Source: Berkiella sp963803015 (GTDB lineage: Bacteria > Pseudomonadota > Gammaproteobacteria > Berkiellales > Berkiellaceae). Taken from it: 64,000 bases of DNA. The DNA lies in contig CAWDKV010000004.1 in NCBI GenBank assembly GCA_963803015.1, positions 434,001 through 498,000 on the forward strand, in the 5' to 3' direction. Position 1 is the stretch's first letter, and each line of letters opens with the position of its first letter. A program made the position numbers and the translations under genes. Of this stretch, positions 35,464-44,319 are shown one piece after another. The notes below the pieces were generated by a model. The model had not been told where the DNA came from, searched no databases, and worked only from the letters and a program-made list of their open reading frames with translations.

Positions 35464-35598
35464 CTAACCCTGTCTTTGCTTGTGCTTAGGGTTCTTTTCG
35501 CAATCGATAAACCGAACGGGCTTGGCCCCCGGTCCTCTTCCTCTGATTCTTAATTTACAATCTTTGCAAATTTTGCGAACGGATGCGCGTACTTTCAT
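35464..35598 (-). CDS. rpmJ: 50S ribosomal protein L36, long variant
   Basis: This gene lies between secY and rpsM, the normal position of rpmJ. AGAAGG precedes the ATG. The 44-residue product starts MKVRASVRKICKDCK and ends EKNPKHKQRQG, both typical of L36. The usual protein is 37-38 residues with zinc ligands C-x2-C-x12-C-x4-H. Here the middle (LRIRGRGPGAKPVRFID) is about six residues longer, so the pattern is C11-x2-C14-x18-C33-x5-H39. All four ligands remain. This is either a genuine variant or a compound sequence error. Confidence 0.93.
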   Translation of the reverse strand: MKVRASVRKICKDCKLRIRGRGPGAKPVRFIDCEKNPKHKQRQG

Positions 35599-35618
35599 AA
35601 CCTTCTCAACCTTCTTTT

Positions 35619-36950
35619 CTATCTTAGTAACCCAAACCCAGGTGGACCATCGTTGCGCCCCTTAGGATTGGCTTTTCTCATTAAAGATTCATATTGTTGC
35701 GACATTAAGTGCGCTTGAATTTGCGCAATAAAATCCATGATGACAACAACCACAATTAGCAAAGAGGTACCACCAAAATAGAAAGGTACCTGCCAACCCA
35801 ACACTAAAAACTCAGGCAGTATCGACACCCCAGTGATATAGACAGCGCCAGCTAATGTTAAGCGAGTCATCACTTTATCGATATAATTTGCTGTTTGCTC
35901 GCCAGGTCTGATGCCAGGAACAAAAGCACCTGATTTTTTTAAATTATCTGCCGTTTCTTTAGGATTAAATACCAAGGCCGTATAAAAAAAGCAGAAAAAC
36001 ACAATACCACTACTAAAGAGCAAAATATAAAGTGGCTGTCCTGGTTGCAAAGCTAAGCCAATATTCGCTATCCAAGATGCCTTCGCTTGCCCAAACCACT
36101 GACTCAACGAGGCAGGAAATAAAATTAAGCTTGAGGCAAAAATCGGCGGAATAACACCAGCCATATTAATTTTCAATGGTAGATGGCTTTGTTGGGCTGC
36201 ATAAATTTTGCGCCCTTGTTGACGTTTGGCATAGTTGACCGTGATCCGGCGCTGCCCTCTTTCAACAAAAACCACAAAAGCTGTTACACCTAATATCACA
36301 GCAATTAAAAACATAAGCGCAAATATATTCATGCTACCTTGACGCACTTGATCAAAGGTATAACCAATTGATCTAGGCAAGCCCGAGGCTATCCCAGCGA
36401 AGATGATCAAAGAAATACCATTCCCTACCCCTCGCTCCGTAATTTTTTCGCCTAACCACATCAAAAACATTGTACCTGTAACCAAGGTAACGACTGTCGT
36501 TAAGTAAAATGCGGGACCACCGTAAATAACACTACCCGAACTCGCTAAAAATTTACTCATGCCAAAAGCTTGAAAGGTAGCCAGGATTAAAGTCGCAGCA
36601 CGTGTGTATTGTGCTATTTTGCGACGGCCCAATTCACCTTCTTTCTTAAGCTGGGAAAGTTGAGGCGTAATATAAGTCAAAAACTGCATTATAATAGAGG
36701 CAGAAATATAAGGCATAATCCCTAGAGCAAAAATGGAAAGCCTGGTTAAAGCGCCACCAGAGAATACATTGGCCATACCAATGATGCTATTTTTACTGTT
36801 AACAAATATCTCGGCCAACCTAGCAGCATCAATCCCAGGAACAGGAATATGCGCACCAATACGGAAAACAATCAAACCAAACAGCACAAAAAACAAGCGC
36901 TGCTTGAGCTCCATCATTCCACTAACATGACTAGGCCTTTTGCTGTTCAT
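35619..36950 (-). CDS. secY: Preprotein translocase subunit SecY
   Basis: SecY is the ten-helix protein-conducting channel of the inner membrane. The protein has 443 residues, the family length, with the N-terminal FRIGAHIPVPGID plug-proximal motif. Hydrophobic segments occur throughout, as does the conserved FFYTALVFNPKETADNLKKS cytoplasmic loop. The start overlaps the end of rplO by 20 nt, suggesting translational coupling at the end of the spc operon. Confidence 0.98.
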   Translation of the reverse strand: MNSKRPSHVSGMMELKQRLFFVLFGLIVFRIGAHIPVPGIDAARLAEIFVNSKNSIIGMANVFSGGALTRLSIFALGIMPYISASIIMQFLTYITPQLSQLKKEGELGRRKIAQYTRAATLILATFQAFGMSKFLASSGSVIYGGPAFYLTTVVTLVTGTMFLMWLGEKITERGVGNGISLIIFAGIASGLPRSIGYTFDQVRQGSMNIFALMFLIAVILGVTAFVVFVERGQRRITVNYAKRQQGRKIYAAQQSHLPLKINMAGVIPPIFASSLILFPASLSQWFGQAKASWIANIGLALQPGQPLYILLFSSGIVFFCFFYTALVFNPKETADNLKKSGAFVPGIRPGEQTANYIDKVMTRLTLAGAVYITGVSILPEFLVLGWQVPFYFGGTSLLIVVVVIMDFIAQIQAHLMSQQYESLMRKANPKGRNDGPPGFGLLR

Positions 36951-37383
36951 CTAGCTCAACTTTACCCCCAGCAGCTAACAACGCATCTTTAGCGCCTTTT
37001 GTCGCAGCGATACCGTTAAGGGTATAAGCTCTGTCGACCTCACCACTTAAAATTACTTTAACGCGTTTGATATTCGCAGTAATAATATTAGCTGCTCGTA
37101 AAGCTTGAACAGTAACCTCTAAACTTGGTAATTTTTTCAAATCACTGAGGCGAATTTCACTGGTAATTAAAGCTAAACGTGAACGAAAACCCACTTTTGG
37201 CAACCGACGTTGTAAAGGCATTTGTCCGCCTTCAAATCCAACTTTATGATAGCCGCCCGCACGTGCTTTTTGTCCTTTATGACCTTTACCGCAAGTTTTA
37301 CCTTTACCGCTACCAATACCACGACCTAAGCGTTTCGCAGTCTTTTTAGCGCCTTGGCCTGGTTTAATTGTATTTAATCTCAT
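36931..37383 (-). CDS. rplO: 50S ribosomal protein L15
   Basis: L15 helps fold 23S rRNA in late assembly. The 150-residue product (E. coli 144) has the glycine/lysine-rich N terminus (RLGRGIGSGKGKTCGKGHKG) and GFEGGQMPLQRRLPKVGF. It overlaps rpmD by 4 nt (ATGA) and secY by 20 nt. Confidence 0.98.
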   Translation of the reverse strand: MRLNTIKPGQGAKKTAKRLGRGIGSGKGKTCGKGHKGQKARAGGYHKVGFEGGQMPLQRRLPKVGFRSRLALITSEIRLSDLKKLPSLEVTVQALRAANIITANIKRVKVILSGEVDRAYTLNGIAATKGAKDALLAAGGKVELDEQQKA

Positions 37384-37589
37384 TGTGCTTCCTCAACTTT
37401 CACCATGTAATCTATACGATTAATCATGCCACGATTTTCTGGTGTGTCTTGAACAATTACAGTCTGACGTATACGTTTAAGGCCCAATCCGTTGGCATTG
37501 GCAAGATGATTTGGCTTACGACCACTTAAACTACGAATAAGCGTAACTGCGAGGTTTTTGCCAGATTTTTTTTCTTTCTTCTTATCCAT
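37380..37589 (-). CDS. rpmD: 50S ribosomal protein L30
   Basis: The start is taken at the ATG at 37589, just after the rpsE stop, with AGGTGAG upstream; a GTG three codons earlier lies inside rpsE. The 69-residue product is longer than the usual ~60 because of a lysine-rich N-terminal extension (MDKKKEKKSGKN). It then follows the family (VTLIRSLSGRKPNHLANANG, GLKRIRQTVIVQDTPENRGM). Confidence 0.95.
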   Translation of the reverse strand: MDKKKEKKSGKNLAVTLIRSLSGRKPNHLANANGLGLKRIRQTVIVQDTPENRGMINRIDYMVKVEEAQ

Positions 37590-37590
37590 G

Positions 37591-38121
37591 CTACTCACCT
37601 ACAACTTCTTCTACAGGTTTACCACGCTTATCTGCAATCGTTTGCGGTGAATGCGATTTAGCCAGACCTTTCATCGTTGCGCGAACAACGTTGACAGGGT
37701 TGGTTGAACCGTAACACTTAGCCAACACGTTTTGTAATCCCGCGACTTCGAATATAGCGCGCATTGCACCACCGGCAATGATCCCTGTTCCTTCTGAAGC
37801 AGGTTTCATAAACACTTTTGAAGCACCGTGTGATGAAATAATAGTGTGATGCAAACTGTTACCAGCAAGTGGTATCTCCACCAAATTACGTCTAGCATTT
37901 TCCATGGCTTTACGAATTGCTTCTGGCACTTCACGCGCTTTACCGCGGCCAATTCCAACTTTACCTTTTCGATTACCGATGACGGTAAGTGCAGAGAAAC
38001 CAAAGATTCGTCCACCTTTAACTACTTTTGCCGTTCTTCGGACCTCAATCAATTTCTCTTCGTATTGACCTTCAGTTTTCAGGTCCTGTTTTTGGTCTTG
38101 ATGCTTAGCAGCCATTACCAT
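37591..38121 (-). CDS. rpsE: 30S ribosomal protein S5
   Basis: S5 contributes to decoding fidelity. The 176-residue product (E. coli 167) has the dsRNA-binding-type N domain (EVRRTAKVVKGGRIFGFSAL) and the C domain (GIIAGGAMRAIFEVAGLQN). GAGGAA lies 7 nt before the ATG at 38121; a second in-frame ATG two codons later is possible. Confidence 0.97.
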   Translation of the reverse strand: MVMAAKHQDQKQDLKTEGQYEEKLIEVRRTAKVVKGGRIFGFSALTVIGNRKGKVGIGRGKAREVPEAIRKAMENARRNLVEIPLAGNSLHHTIISSHGASKVFMKPASEGTGIIAGGAMRAIFEVAGLQNVLAKCYGSTNPVNVVRATMKGLAKSHSPQTIADKRGKPVEEVVGE

Positions 38122-38131
38122 TTTGATTTCC

Positions 38132-38503
38132 TCAAACGACTAAACCATGTTCACGAGCTGATTGGATCAGTGCCGCTATTCGGCCATGATATTTATATCC
38201 AGAACGATCGGAGGCGACTGCCTCGACACCTGCTTGTTGGCAGCGCTCAGCTAGCAGCTTACCTACTTGTTTTGCAGTATCAGTTTTCGTTTCGGAACCC
38301 TTTAATGCATCTTTAATTGCTTTTTCCATGCTAGAGGAACATGCCAGAATTTTACCACCGACTGGCGAAATTACTTGTGCATAAATATGGCACGCTGAAC
38401 GGCCAATACACAAACGCGCTATACCCTTTTCACGGCCAAGGCGTTTTATGTGCTCTCTTGAATGACGCGCTCTTCTAAAACGTGCAATGCGCTTTTTGTT
38501 CAT
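38132..38503 (-). CDS. rplR: 50S ribosomal protein L18
   Basis: L18 binds 5S rRNA with L5 in the central protuberance. The 123-residue product (E. coli 117) has the basic N terminus (RRARHSREHIKRLGREK) and the C-terminal DRSGYKYHGRIAALIQSARE. It is in the standard rplF-rplR-rpsE order. Confidence 0.97.
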   Translation of the reverse strand: MNKKRIARFRRARHSREHIKRLGREKGIARLCIGRSACHIYAQVISPVGGKILACSSSMEKAIKDALKGSETKTDTAKQVGKLLAERCQQAGVEAVASDRSGYKYHGRIAALIQSAREHGLVV

Positions 38504-38529
38504 ACGCTCTCACCTAACAAAATAGTTAA

Positions 38530-39090
38530 TTACTTCTTCTTGGTTTCTTTGATTTTGATCACTTCACCAAAGTAACGGATCCCTTTACCTTTGTAAGGCT
38601 CAGGTCTTCGTATCCCACCACAAATCGATCTGATATTTGCAGCAACTTGCCCAACCAGCTGCTTATCAATTCCTGTTACTTCAATTTCAGTAACACTTGC
38701 TGAGGTAATTTCTACCCCTTTAGGCGCAATAAAAGCAACCGGATGAGATAATCCTAAAGTTAAATTAAGTGTGGTATTGCTAGCAGTTTTGACGATCTGT
38801 GCTCTATACCCTACACCCACTAACTGTAATCTCTTAGAAAAACCTTGCGAAACTCCAATCACGCTATTGTTAAGTAGCGCACGGATAGTGCCCGCTAAAG
38901 CATCCGCATTTTCTACATTATCGTTAGCCGAAACAAATACTTGCTGTTCATCTACCTTAACGGATACACCACGAGGCAAAGCTTGTAAAAGCTCTCCTTT
39001 AGTCCCCTTAATTTTTACAGCAGCTTGTTGGACATTGATATCAACACCGGTAGGTATTGAAATTGGCTTTCTGGCAACTCTTGATGACAT
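38530..39090 (-). CDS. rplF: 50S ribosomal protein L6
   Basis: L6 lies near the factor-binding site. The ATG at 39090 (MSSRVARKPISIPTGVDI) aligns with the family start and follows AAGGGTAG; a longer frame to 39135 has no support. The 186-residue product has the two L6 domains and the C-terminal signature RRPEPYKGKGIRY. Confidence 0.97.
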   Translation of the reverse strand: MSSRVARKPISIPTGVDINVQQAAVKIKGTKGELLQALPRGVSVKVDEQQVFVSANDNVENADALAGTIRALLNNSVIGVSQGFSKRLQLVGVGYRAQIVKTASNTTLNLTLGLSHPVAFIAPKGVEITSASVTEIEVTGIDKQLVGQVAANIRSICGGIRRPEPYKGKGIRYFGEVIKIKETKKK

Positions 39091-39101
39091 AGCTTCTACC
39101 C

Positions 39102-39500
39102 TTAGGCAACATGACAAAGGATTTCGCCACCACATCCTGCTTTAACAGCAGCACGTCCGGTCATAATCCCTTTTGATGTTGAAATAATCGCAATCCCCAG
39201 TTTATCCAACACCTCTGGCATATCATCCACAGAGGTATATTTTCTTAAGCCTGGCGTGCTAATACGACGTATCATTTCAATAACTGGTCTATCGTTTAAG
39301 TATTTTAATGTAATCAAAAGCGTTGGCTTTTTGTCATCGCTTGTGATCACTTCAAATTCTTCAATATAACCTTCGTCTTTTAAAACTGCAGCAATAGCAA
39401 CCTTCATCTTCGAAGAAGGAATCTTAACATCTGCATGTTTTGCAGTTTGTGCATTACGGATCCGAGTAAAAAAATCGGAAATAGGATCCTGCATACTCAT
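39102..39500 (-). CDS. rpsH: 30S ribosomal protein S8
   Basis: S8 binds helix 21 of 16S rRNA and in E. coli represses the spc operon by binding near the rplE start. The 132-residue product starts MSMQDPISDFFTRIRNAQ and ends with the conserved STSKGIMTGRAAVKAGCGGE region. It starts 19 nt after rpsN. Confidence 0.98.
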   Translation of the reverse strand: MSMQDPISDFFTRIRNAQTAKHADVKIPSSKMKVAIAAVLKDEGYIEEFEVITSDDKKPTLLITLKYLNDRPVIEMIRRISTPGLRKYTSVDDMPEVLDKLGIAIISTSKGIMTGRAAVKAGCGGEILCHVA

Positions 39501-39519
39501 AGGTATCTCCTTCTTAAGC

Positions 39520-39825
39520 TTACCAGCTTGCCTTAACTAATCCGGGAACTTCACCATTCATCGCACGACGACGAAGTTCAGCGCGAGCTAAAGTAAATTT
39601 ACGATAGACCCCGTGTGCTCTTCCCGTTAATCTACAACGTCTTGACAGGCGAATTTGATTTGAATCGCGTGGCAAACTTTCAAATTTTGCCAATATTTCA
39701 AATTTAGTAGCAATGTCAACAGTTGGATCATTTAATTGCTCACGCAACGCTGTTCTTTTGCTCAATAACTGTTGTCGTAATTTAATTCGCTTTGTTTCTC
39801 GTCGAATCATACGTTTACTAGCCAT
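39520..39825 (-). CDS. rpsN: 30S ribosomal protein S14
   Basis: The ATG at 39825 (MASKRMIRRETKRIKLRQQ) gives 101 residues, exactly the E. coli length, and overlaps the end of rplE by 8 nt. It is the long, zinc-free type: the region LSRRCRLTGRAHGVYRKF keeps one Cys but no CxxC pairs. S14 sits in the small-subunit head. Confidence 0.97.
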   Translation of the reverse strand: MASKRMIRRETKRIKLRQQLLSKRTALREQLNDPTVDIATKFEILAKFESLPRDSNQIRLSRRCRLTGRAHGVYRKFTLARAELRRRAMNGEVPGLVKASW

Positions 39826-40429
39826 GTACTTTTGCCTCACCCTGTTTAGTGGTCTCACGGAAAGGAAACTTAAAGGCCTTTAACAAAGCCAATGCTTCCT
39901 CATCACTCTTGGCCGTGGTGGTAATGGTAATATCCAAACCACGAACAGCATCCACTTGGTTATAATCTATTTCAGGAAAAGTAATTTGCTCTTTGATTCC
40001 CAGACTGTAATTACCTTTAGAATCAAAAGATCGAGGATTTAAGCCTCTAAAATCTCTCACTCGTGGTAAAGAGATGCTAATTAATCTATCCAAAAATTCA
40101 AACATTCTATCGCCACGCAAAGTGACTTTACAGCCAATTGGCCATCCTTCACGGATTTTAAAGCCAGCAACTGATTTGCGCGCCTTGGTCACAACAGCTC
40201 TTTGACCAGCAATTTTGGTCAAATCATCCTGAGCTGATTTAATAATTTTCTTATCCTCAGCTGCTTTGCCAACACCCATGTTCAGGGTAATTTTTTCTAA
40301 CTTTGGCACTTGCATGACATTCGAATATTTAAATTGCTTTTGCAATGCAGGAATAACATTTTCTTTAAAATGTGCCTTTAATCGAGTTGTGCCCGCTTCC
40401 GCTTTTTTGGCAGCTTTTTGCTTAGACAT
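39818..40429 (-). CDS. rplE: 50S ribosomal protein L5
   Basis: L5 binds 5S rRNA in the central protuberance. The ATG at 40429 overlaps the rplX stop by 8 nt, with GAGGTGG upstream. The 203-residue product is about 24 residues longer than E. coli L5, through an N-terminal basic/Ala-rich extension (MSKQKAAKKAEAGTTR). The core is typical (LEKITLNMGVGKAAED, FRGLNPRSFDSKGNYSLG). Confidence 0.97.
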   Translation of the reverse strand: MSKQKAAKKAEAGTTRLKAHFKENVIPALQKQFKYSNVMQVPKLEKITLNMGVGKAAEDKKIIKSAQDDLTKIAGQRAVVTKARKSVAGFKIREGWPIGCKVTLRGDRMFEFLDRLISISLPRVRDFRGLNPRSFDSKGNYSLGIKEQITFPEIDYNQVDAVRGLDITITTTAKSDEEALALLKAFKFPFRETTKQGEAKVHG

Positions 40430-40760
40430 CCACCACCTCACCTGATGACTTGAAATAACGTACTTTTCTACCGTCTTCAAGGACTTTCATCCCTATACGG
40501 CTAGGCTTATTGGTAGTCGGATCCAATAAAGCGACCTTGCAACCTGGCATCGGCATTTCTTGGGGCACGATACCACCTGGCTGTTCTTTTTGTGGATTTG
40601 GTTTAACGTGCTTTTTCTTAACGTTTATCCCTTCCACGATGACACTCAGGCCTTTATCGGGAAAAGCTTTATTGGTCATGACTTTAAGCACAGTACCAAT
40701 TTTGCCTTTATCTTTCCCTGCAAGAACCTTAACTTTGTCACCTTTTCTGATTGTCTGCAT
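40422..40760 (-). CDS. rplX: 50S ribosomal protein L24
   Basis: L24 is an assembly initiator near the 5' end of 23S rRNA. The 112-residue product has the KOW motif at its start (IRKGDKVKVLAGKDKGKIGT) and the conserved NVKKKHVKPNP. It lies 14 nt after rplN. Confidence 0.98.
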   Translation of the reverse strand: MQTIRKGDKVKVLAGKDKGKIGTVLKVMTNKAFPDKGLSVIVEGINVKKKHVKPNPQKEQPGGIVPQEMPMPGCKVALLDPTTNKPSRIGMKVLEDGRKVRYFKSSGEVVDV

Positions 40761-40774
40761 GGTTACATCACCCT

Positions 40775-41140
40775 TTATAGCACTTCAGGCGCTAAGGAAA
40801 TAATTTTCATAAACTGACTTCGAAGTTCCCGTGTAACGGGCCCAAATATACGGGTTCCAATAGGTTGCATCTGTGCATTTAATAGCACTGCAGCATTCCC
40901 ATCAAACCGAATCAAGGAACCATCATCACGTCGCACCCCTTTGCGTGTACGCACAACAACTGCAAATAGGACATCTCCCTTTTTTACTTTGCCGCGTGGG
41001 ATTGCTTCTTTCACCGTGATCCGAATGACATCGCCAATGCCAGCATACCGGCGACGTGATCCACCAAGGACCTTGATGCACATCACTCGACGGGCTCCGC
41101 TGTTATCCGCCACGTCAAGAACCGTTTGCATCTGTATCAT
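40775..41140 (-). CDS. rplN: 50S ribosomal protein L14
   Basis: L14 forms an inter-subunit bridge. The 121-residue product (MIQMQTVLDVADNSGARRVM, later IRFDGNAAVLLNAQMQPIGT) is typical. It is first in the spc operon. The ~99-bp gap to rpsQ upstream probably marks the S10/spc boundary and may hold the spc promoter, though I cannot pick one out. Confidence 0.98.
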   Translation of the reverse strand: MIQMQTVLDVADNSGARRVMCIKVLGGSRRRYAGIGDVIRITVKEAIPRGKVKKGDVLFAVVVRTRKGVRRDDGSLIRFDGNAAVLLNAQMQPIGTRIFGPVTRELRSQFMKIISLAPEVL

Positions 41141-41239
41141 GACACTCTCCGCTTAATTCAATACTAGCTAGCCAAGGAGACCCAAACAAAAGGTCGATTA
41201 TATTACCATTGCTGCCAGCCGAAATAAAATGCTTTACGC

Positions 41240-41509
41240 TTAAACGCCCTTTGCTTTTTCCAGCACTTTGACTAATTGCCAATGCTTAGTCTTTGAAATT
41301 GGCCTAACTTGCTTAATTTCAACCAAGTCACCCAATTTACTTTCATTCTCTGGATCATGCACATGGTACGCCGTCTTCATCTTCATCACTTTTTCATAAT
41401 CTTCATGTCGACGGGACCATTTCACTTCAACTGTTCGTGTGGCTTGACGCTTATCGCTTGTCACCCGACCAGTGAGAGTACGTGTAACATCTTGTACGTT
41501 ACTCATCAT
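41240..41509 (-). CDS. rpsQ: 30S ribosomal protein S17
   Basis: S17 is a primary 16S rRNA binder with an OB fold. The 89-residue product contains LTGRVTSDKRQATRTVEVKW, the HDPEN motif (YHVHDPENESKLGD) and the RPISKTKHW C-terminal signature. It overlaps rpmC by 11 nt and ends the S10 operon. Confidence 0.97.
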   Translation of the reverse strand: MMSNVQDVTRTLTGRVTSDKRQATRTVEVKWSRRHEDYEKVMKMKTAYHVHDPENESKLGDLVEIKQVRPISKTKHWQLVKVLEKAKGV

Positions 41510-41708
41510 TACTCTCCTTCTTTTCTAATTCTCGCATTATAGTTTTCACCCGAGCTATGTCATGACGCACCTGCTTCAGCTGGTGATTTTTTGCTAATTG
41601 TCCACTTCCATGTTTCATCTTCAACTGAAACTGCTTACCCTCTAAATCCATTAGAGTAGTTTTCAGTGTTGTCTTATCTTGTTGTCGCAATTGGCTTGCT
41701 TTCATCAC
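41499..41708 (-). CDS. rpmC: 50S ribosomal protein L29
   Basis: L29 sits at the tunnel exit and helps dock trigger factor and SRP. The 69-residue, mostly helical product has MKASQLRQQDKTTLKTTLMD and the conserved QLKQVRHDIARVKTIMRE. It overlaps rplP by 4 nt (ATGA) and rpsQ by 11 nt. Confidence 0.97.
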   Translation of the reverse strand: MMKASQLRQQDKTTLKTTLMDLEGKQFQLKMKHGSGQLAKNHQLKQVRHDIARVKTIMRELEKKESNDE

Positions 41709-42118
41709 ATCATCTCTCGCTCTACAAATTCGGTTTTCACTGGCAACTTCGCAGATGCCAATTTAAAAGCCTCTTCAGCCACTTCACGAGGAACACCTTG
41801 AATTTCATAGAGTACTTTGCCCGGCTGCACTAAAGATACCCAATATTCAACGTTCCCTTTCCCAGATCCCATTCGCACTTCTAAAGGCTTTTTGGTAATA
41901 GGCTTGTCAGGAAAAATTCTGATCCAAATTTTACCGCCCCGCTTAATGTAGCGGCTCATAGCACGTCTCGCCGCTTCAATCTGCCTTGAGGTAATACGGC
42001 CTCTATCAAGCGTTTTTAGACCAAAGTCCCCAAAACTGACACTACTTCCTCTGGTGGCAATTCCGCGATTGCGCCCTTTATGCTGTTTTCTAAACTTGGT
42101 ACGTTTTGGTTGTAACAT
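41705..42118 (-). CDS. rplP: 50S ribosomal protein L16
   Basis: L16 contacts the A-site tRNA elbow and peptidyl transferase region. The 137-residue product (E. coli 136) starts MLQPKRTKFRKQHKGRNRGI and contains RMGSGKGNVEYWVSLVQPGK. It lies 11 nt after rpsC. Confidence 0.98.
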   Translation of the reverse strand: MLQPKRTKFRKQHKGRNRGIATRGSSVSFGDFGLKTLDRGRITSRQIEAARRAMSRYIKRGGKIWIRIFPDKPITKKPLEVRMGSGKGNVEYWVSLVQPGKVLYEIQGVPREVAEEAFKLASAKLPVKTEFVEREMM

Positions 42119-42129
42119 AAAACTGTCCC

Positions 42130-42810
42130 CTACTGCTGCTGTTCATTAGCATTTGCTGTTGTAACGCCAGCAGTTAAGTCTTTATCTAAAATTTCACCTT
42201 TAAATATCCAGACTTTAACACCAATAATGCCGTAAGTAGTCATGGCTTTTGCATAAGCGTAATCGATGTCTGCACGGAAAGTATGTAGAGGCACACGGCC
42301 TTCACGATACCATTCTGTTCGGGCAATTTCTGTCCCACCCAGACGTCCTGAAACGCAAATCTTGACACCCTTGGCACCAAATCGCAGCGCGTTGCTAACC
42401 GCTCTTTTCATTGCTCGACGAAACATGACTCGTCTTTCTAATTGTTGGGCAACACTATCTGCTACCAGATAAGCATCCAATTCCGGTCGACGAATTTCTT
42501 CAATATTGATATGAACCGGCACGCCCATCAATGCAGAGACTTTTTGCCGAAGAGATTCAATATCTTCGCCTTTCTTACCAATTACAACACCAGGTCTAGC
42601 TGTATGAATTGTAATTCTGGCATTGCGGGCAGGTCTTTCAATTTGAATTCGACTTACAAACGCATTTTTTAAATTTTTTCGCAAAAACTCGCGTGTTTGT
42701 ATATCACTAATCAATAGATCGGGGTATTGCTTCTTATTGGCATACCACATTGATCGGTGTGTCTCAATGATTCCTAACCGCATCCCAGTAGGATGAACTT
42801 TTTGCCCCAT
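42130..42810 (-). CDS. rpsC: 30S ribosomal protein S3
   Basis: S3 is part of the mRNA entry helicase. The 226-residue product starts MGQKVHPTGMRLGIIETHRS. It has the KH-type loop RPGVVIGKKGEDIESLR and the C-domain AKGVKICVSGRLGGTEIART. The start and the rplV stop share one base. Confidence 0.98.
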   Translation of the reverse strand: MGQKVHPTGMRLGIIETHRSMWYANKKQYPDLLISDIQTREFLRKNLKNAFVSRIQIERPARNARITIHTARPGVVIGKKGEDIESLRQKVSALMGVPVHINIEEIRRPELDAYLVADSVAQQLERRVMFRRAMKRAVSNALRFGAKGVKICVSGRLGGTEIARTEWYREGRVPLHTFRADIDYAYAKAMTTYGIIGVKVWIFKGEILDKDLTAGVTTANANEQQQ

Positions 42811-43160
42811 TACGCCCTCTCTTTGCCTTTATTATCCGAAACCACAACTTTGATGTGGCATCGACGCTTAACAATTCGATTCCCTCGCCCCTTGGCACGC
42901 GCTTGAAAACGTTTCAAAGAAGCCGCTTCATCAACAAGCACTGTTGACACAGTTAACTCGTCGATATCTGCCCCTTCATTATGTTCAGCGTTAGCAATAG
43001 CTGATTCTAACAATTTCTTAAATAGCTTGGCTGCTTTTTTACGAATATAGGCAAGTTGTTCAACTGCTTTCTCTACCGTTTTGCCACGGATTTCTTTAGC
43101 AACCAATCTTGCTTTTTGAGCTGATAATCCAGCGTCTCTCAATGTTGCAGATACTTCCAT
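42810..43160 (-). CDS. rplV: 50S ribosomal protein L22
   Basis: L22 lines the exit tunnel with a long beta hairpin. The 116-residue product (E. coli 110) contains LSAQKARLVAKEIRGKTVEK and the hairpin tip RAKGRGNRIVKRRCHIKVVV. No macrolide-resistance-type duplication of the loop is seen. It starts 3 nt after rpsS. Confidence 0.98.
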   Translation of the reverse strand: MEVSATLRDAGLSAQKARLVAKEIRGKTVEKAVEQLAYIRKKAAKLFKKLLESAIANAEHNEGADIDELTVSTVLVDEAASLKRFQARAKGRGNRIVKRRCHIKVVVSDNKGKERA

Positions 43161-43163
43161 GGA

Positions 43164-43460
43164 TTACCCCTTCTTAGCCTCTTTCGTTTTCTTATCACCA
43201 GAATGGCTGCGAAAGGTACGCGTTGGCGCAAATTCGCCTAGCTTATGGCCTACCATATTTTCTGAAACCAGCACTGGCACAAAAATTTTACCGTTATGTA
43301 CCATCATGGTTGTGCCGACAAATTCAGGCACAATCGTGCTACGGCGTGACCAAGTTTGCACCACAACCCGTCCACGAGCACCAGCTGTTAGACGCGTTTT
43401 AGCAACTTTCTTTAGCAATTTGGGACCGCAATAAGGCCCCTTTTTTAATGAACGTGCCAC
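43164..43460 (-). CDS. rpsS: 30S ribosomal protein S19
   Basis: S19 lies in the small-subunit head with S13. The 98-residue product starts MARSLKKGPYCGPKLLKKV and contains RSTIVPEFVGTTMMVHNGK and HKLGEFAPTRTFRSHSGDKK. It lies between rplB and rplV as expected. Confidence 0.98.
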   Translation of the reverse strand: MARSLKKGPYCGPKLLKKVAKTRLTAGARGRVVVQTWSRRSTIVPEFVGTTMMVHNGKIFVPVLVSENMVGHKLGEFAPTRTFRSHSGDKKTKEAKKG

Positions 43461-43470
43461 CTAAAACCCC

Positions 43471-44304
43471 TTACACTTTCTTCTTGCCACGACGGCGAAC
43501 AATAAACCGACTCGATACTTTACGTCGATTACGTGTCTTCTTGCCTTCCGGCTTACCATTGACGTTACAAGGCGGACGACCTCCTGAGGTACGACCTTCA
43601 CCACCCCCTAATGGATGGTCAACCGGGTTTTTCGCGACGCCACGTACTGTGGGTCTAATCCCGCGCCAACGTTGAGAACCCGCTTTACCAATCACGCGTA
43701 AATTGTGTTCAGAATTTCCAACTTCACCAATCACTGCTCGACAGAGCGACAATATTTTGCGCATTTCACCTGATCGTAGCCGAACCGTCGCATAAGTGCC
43801 TTCTCTTGCAAGAAGCTGCGCATAAGCACCAGCACTTCGTGCAAGCTGAGCCCCTTTGCCAGGCTTTAATTCTAGACAATGCACAACCGTACCCACTGGA
43901 ATATGATTAATTGGTAAGCAGTTGGCAACATGAATCGGAACATCAGCGCCTGATTGAACCTCATCACCTACTGCTAAACCTTTAGGGCAAACAATATAGC
44001 GGCGCTCACCATCTGCGTAAAGCAATAATGCAATATTAGCGCTACGGTTAGGATCGTATTCGATACGTTCTACTCGAGCAGCAATACCATCTTTATCTCG
44101 TTTAAAATCAATTAATCGCAATCTGCGTTTGTGTCCACCACCACGATGATTCACCGTGACGCGACCAATTGCGTTACGACCGTTGGTACGATTTTTCTTT
44201 AAGGTCAGACTTTTTTCTGGTCGCCCTTTGTGTAAACCAACAGTTTTCACGTTTATTTTAAAACGTTGACCTGGCGTAGTTGGTTTTAACTCGATAATTG
44301 CCAT
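43471..44304 (-). CDS. rplB: 50S ribosomal protein L2
   Basis: L2 is needed for subunit association and peptidyl transferase activity. The 277-residue product (E. coli 273) has NHRGGGHKRRLRLIDFKRDK and the conserved VDHPLGGGEGRTSGGRPP loop containing the catalytically important His. It lies 15 nt after rplW. Confidence 0.98.
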   Translation of the reverse strand: MAIIELKPTTPGQRFKINVKTVGLHKGRPEKSLTLKKNRTNGRNAIGRVTVNHRGGGHKRRLRLIDFKRDKDGIAARVERIEYDPNRSANIALLLYADGERRYIVCPKGLAVGDEVQSGADVPIHVANCLPINHIPVGTVVHCLELKPGKGAQLARSAGAYAQLLAREGTYATVRLRSGEMRKILSLCRAVIGEVGNSEHNLRVIGKAGSQRWRGIRPTVRGVAKNPVDHPLGGGEGRTSGGRPPCNVNGKPEGKKTRNRRKVSSRFIVRRRGKKKV

Positions 44305-44319
44305 GATAATTCCTTAACC

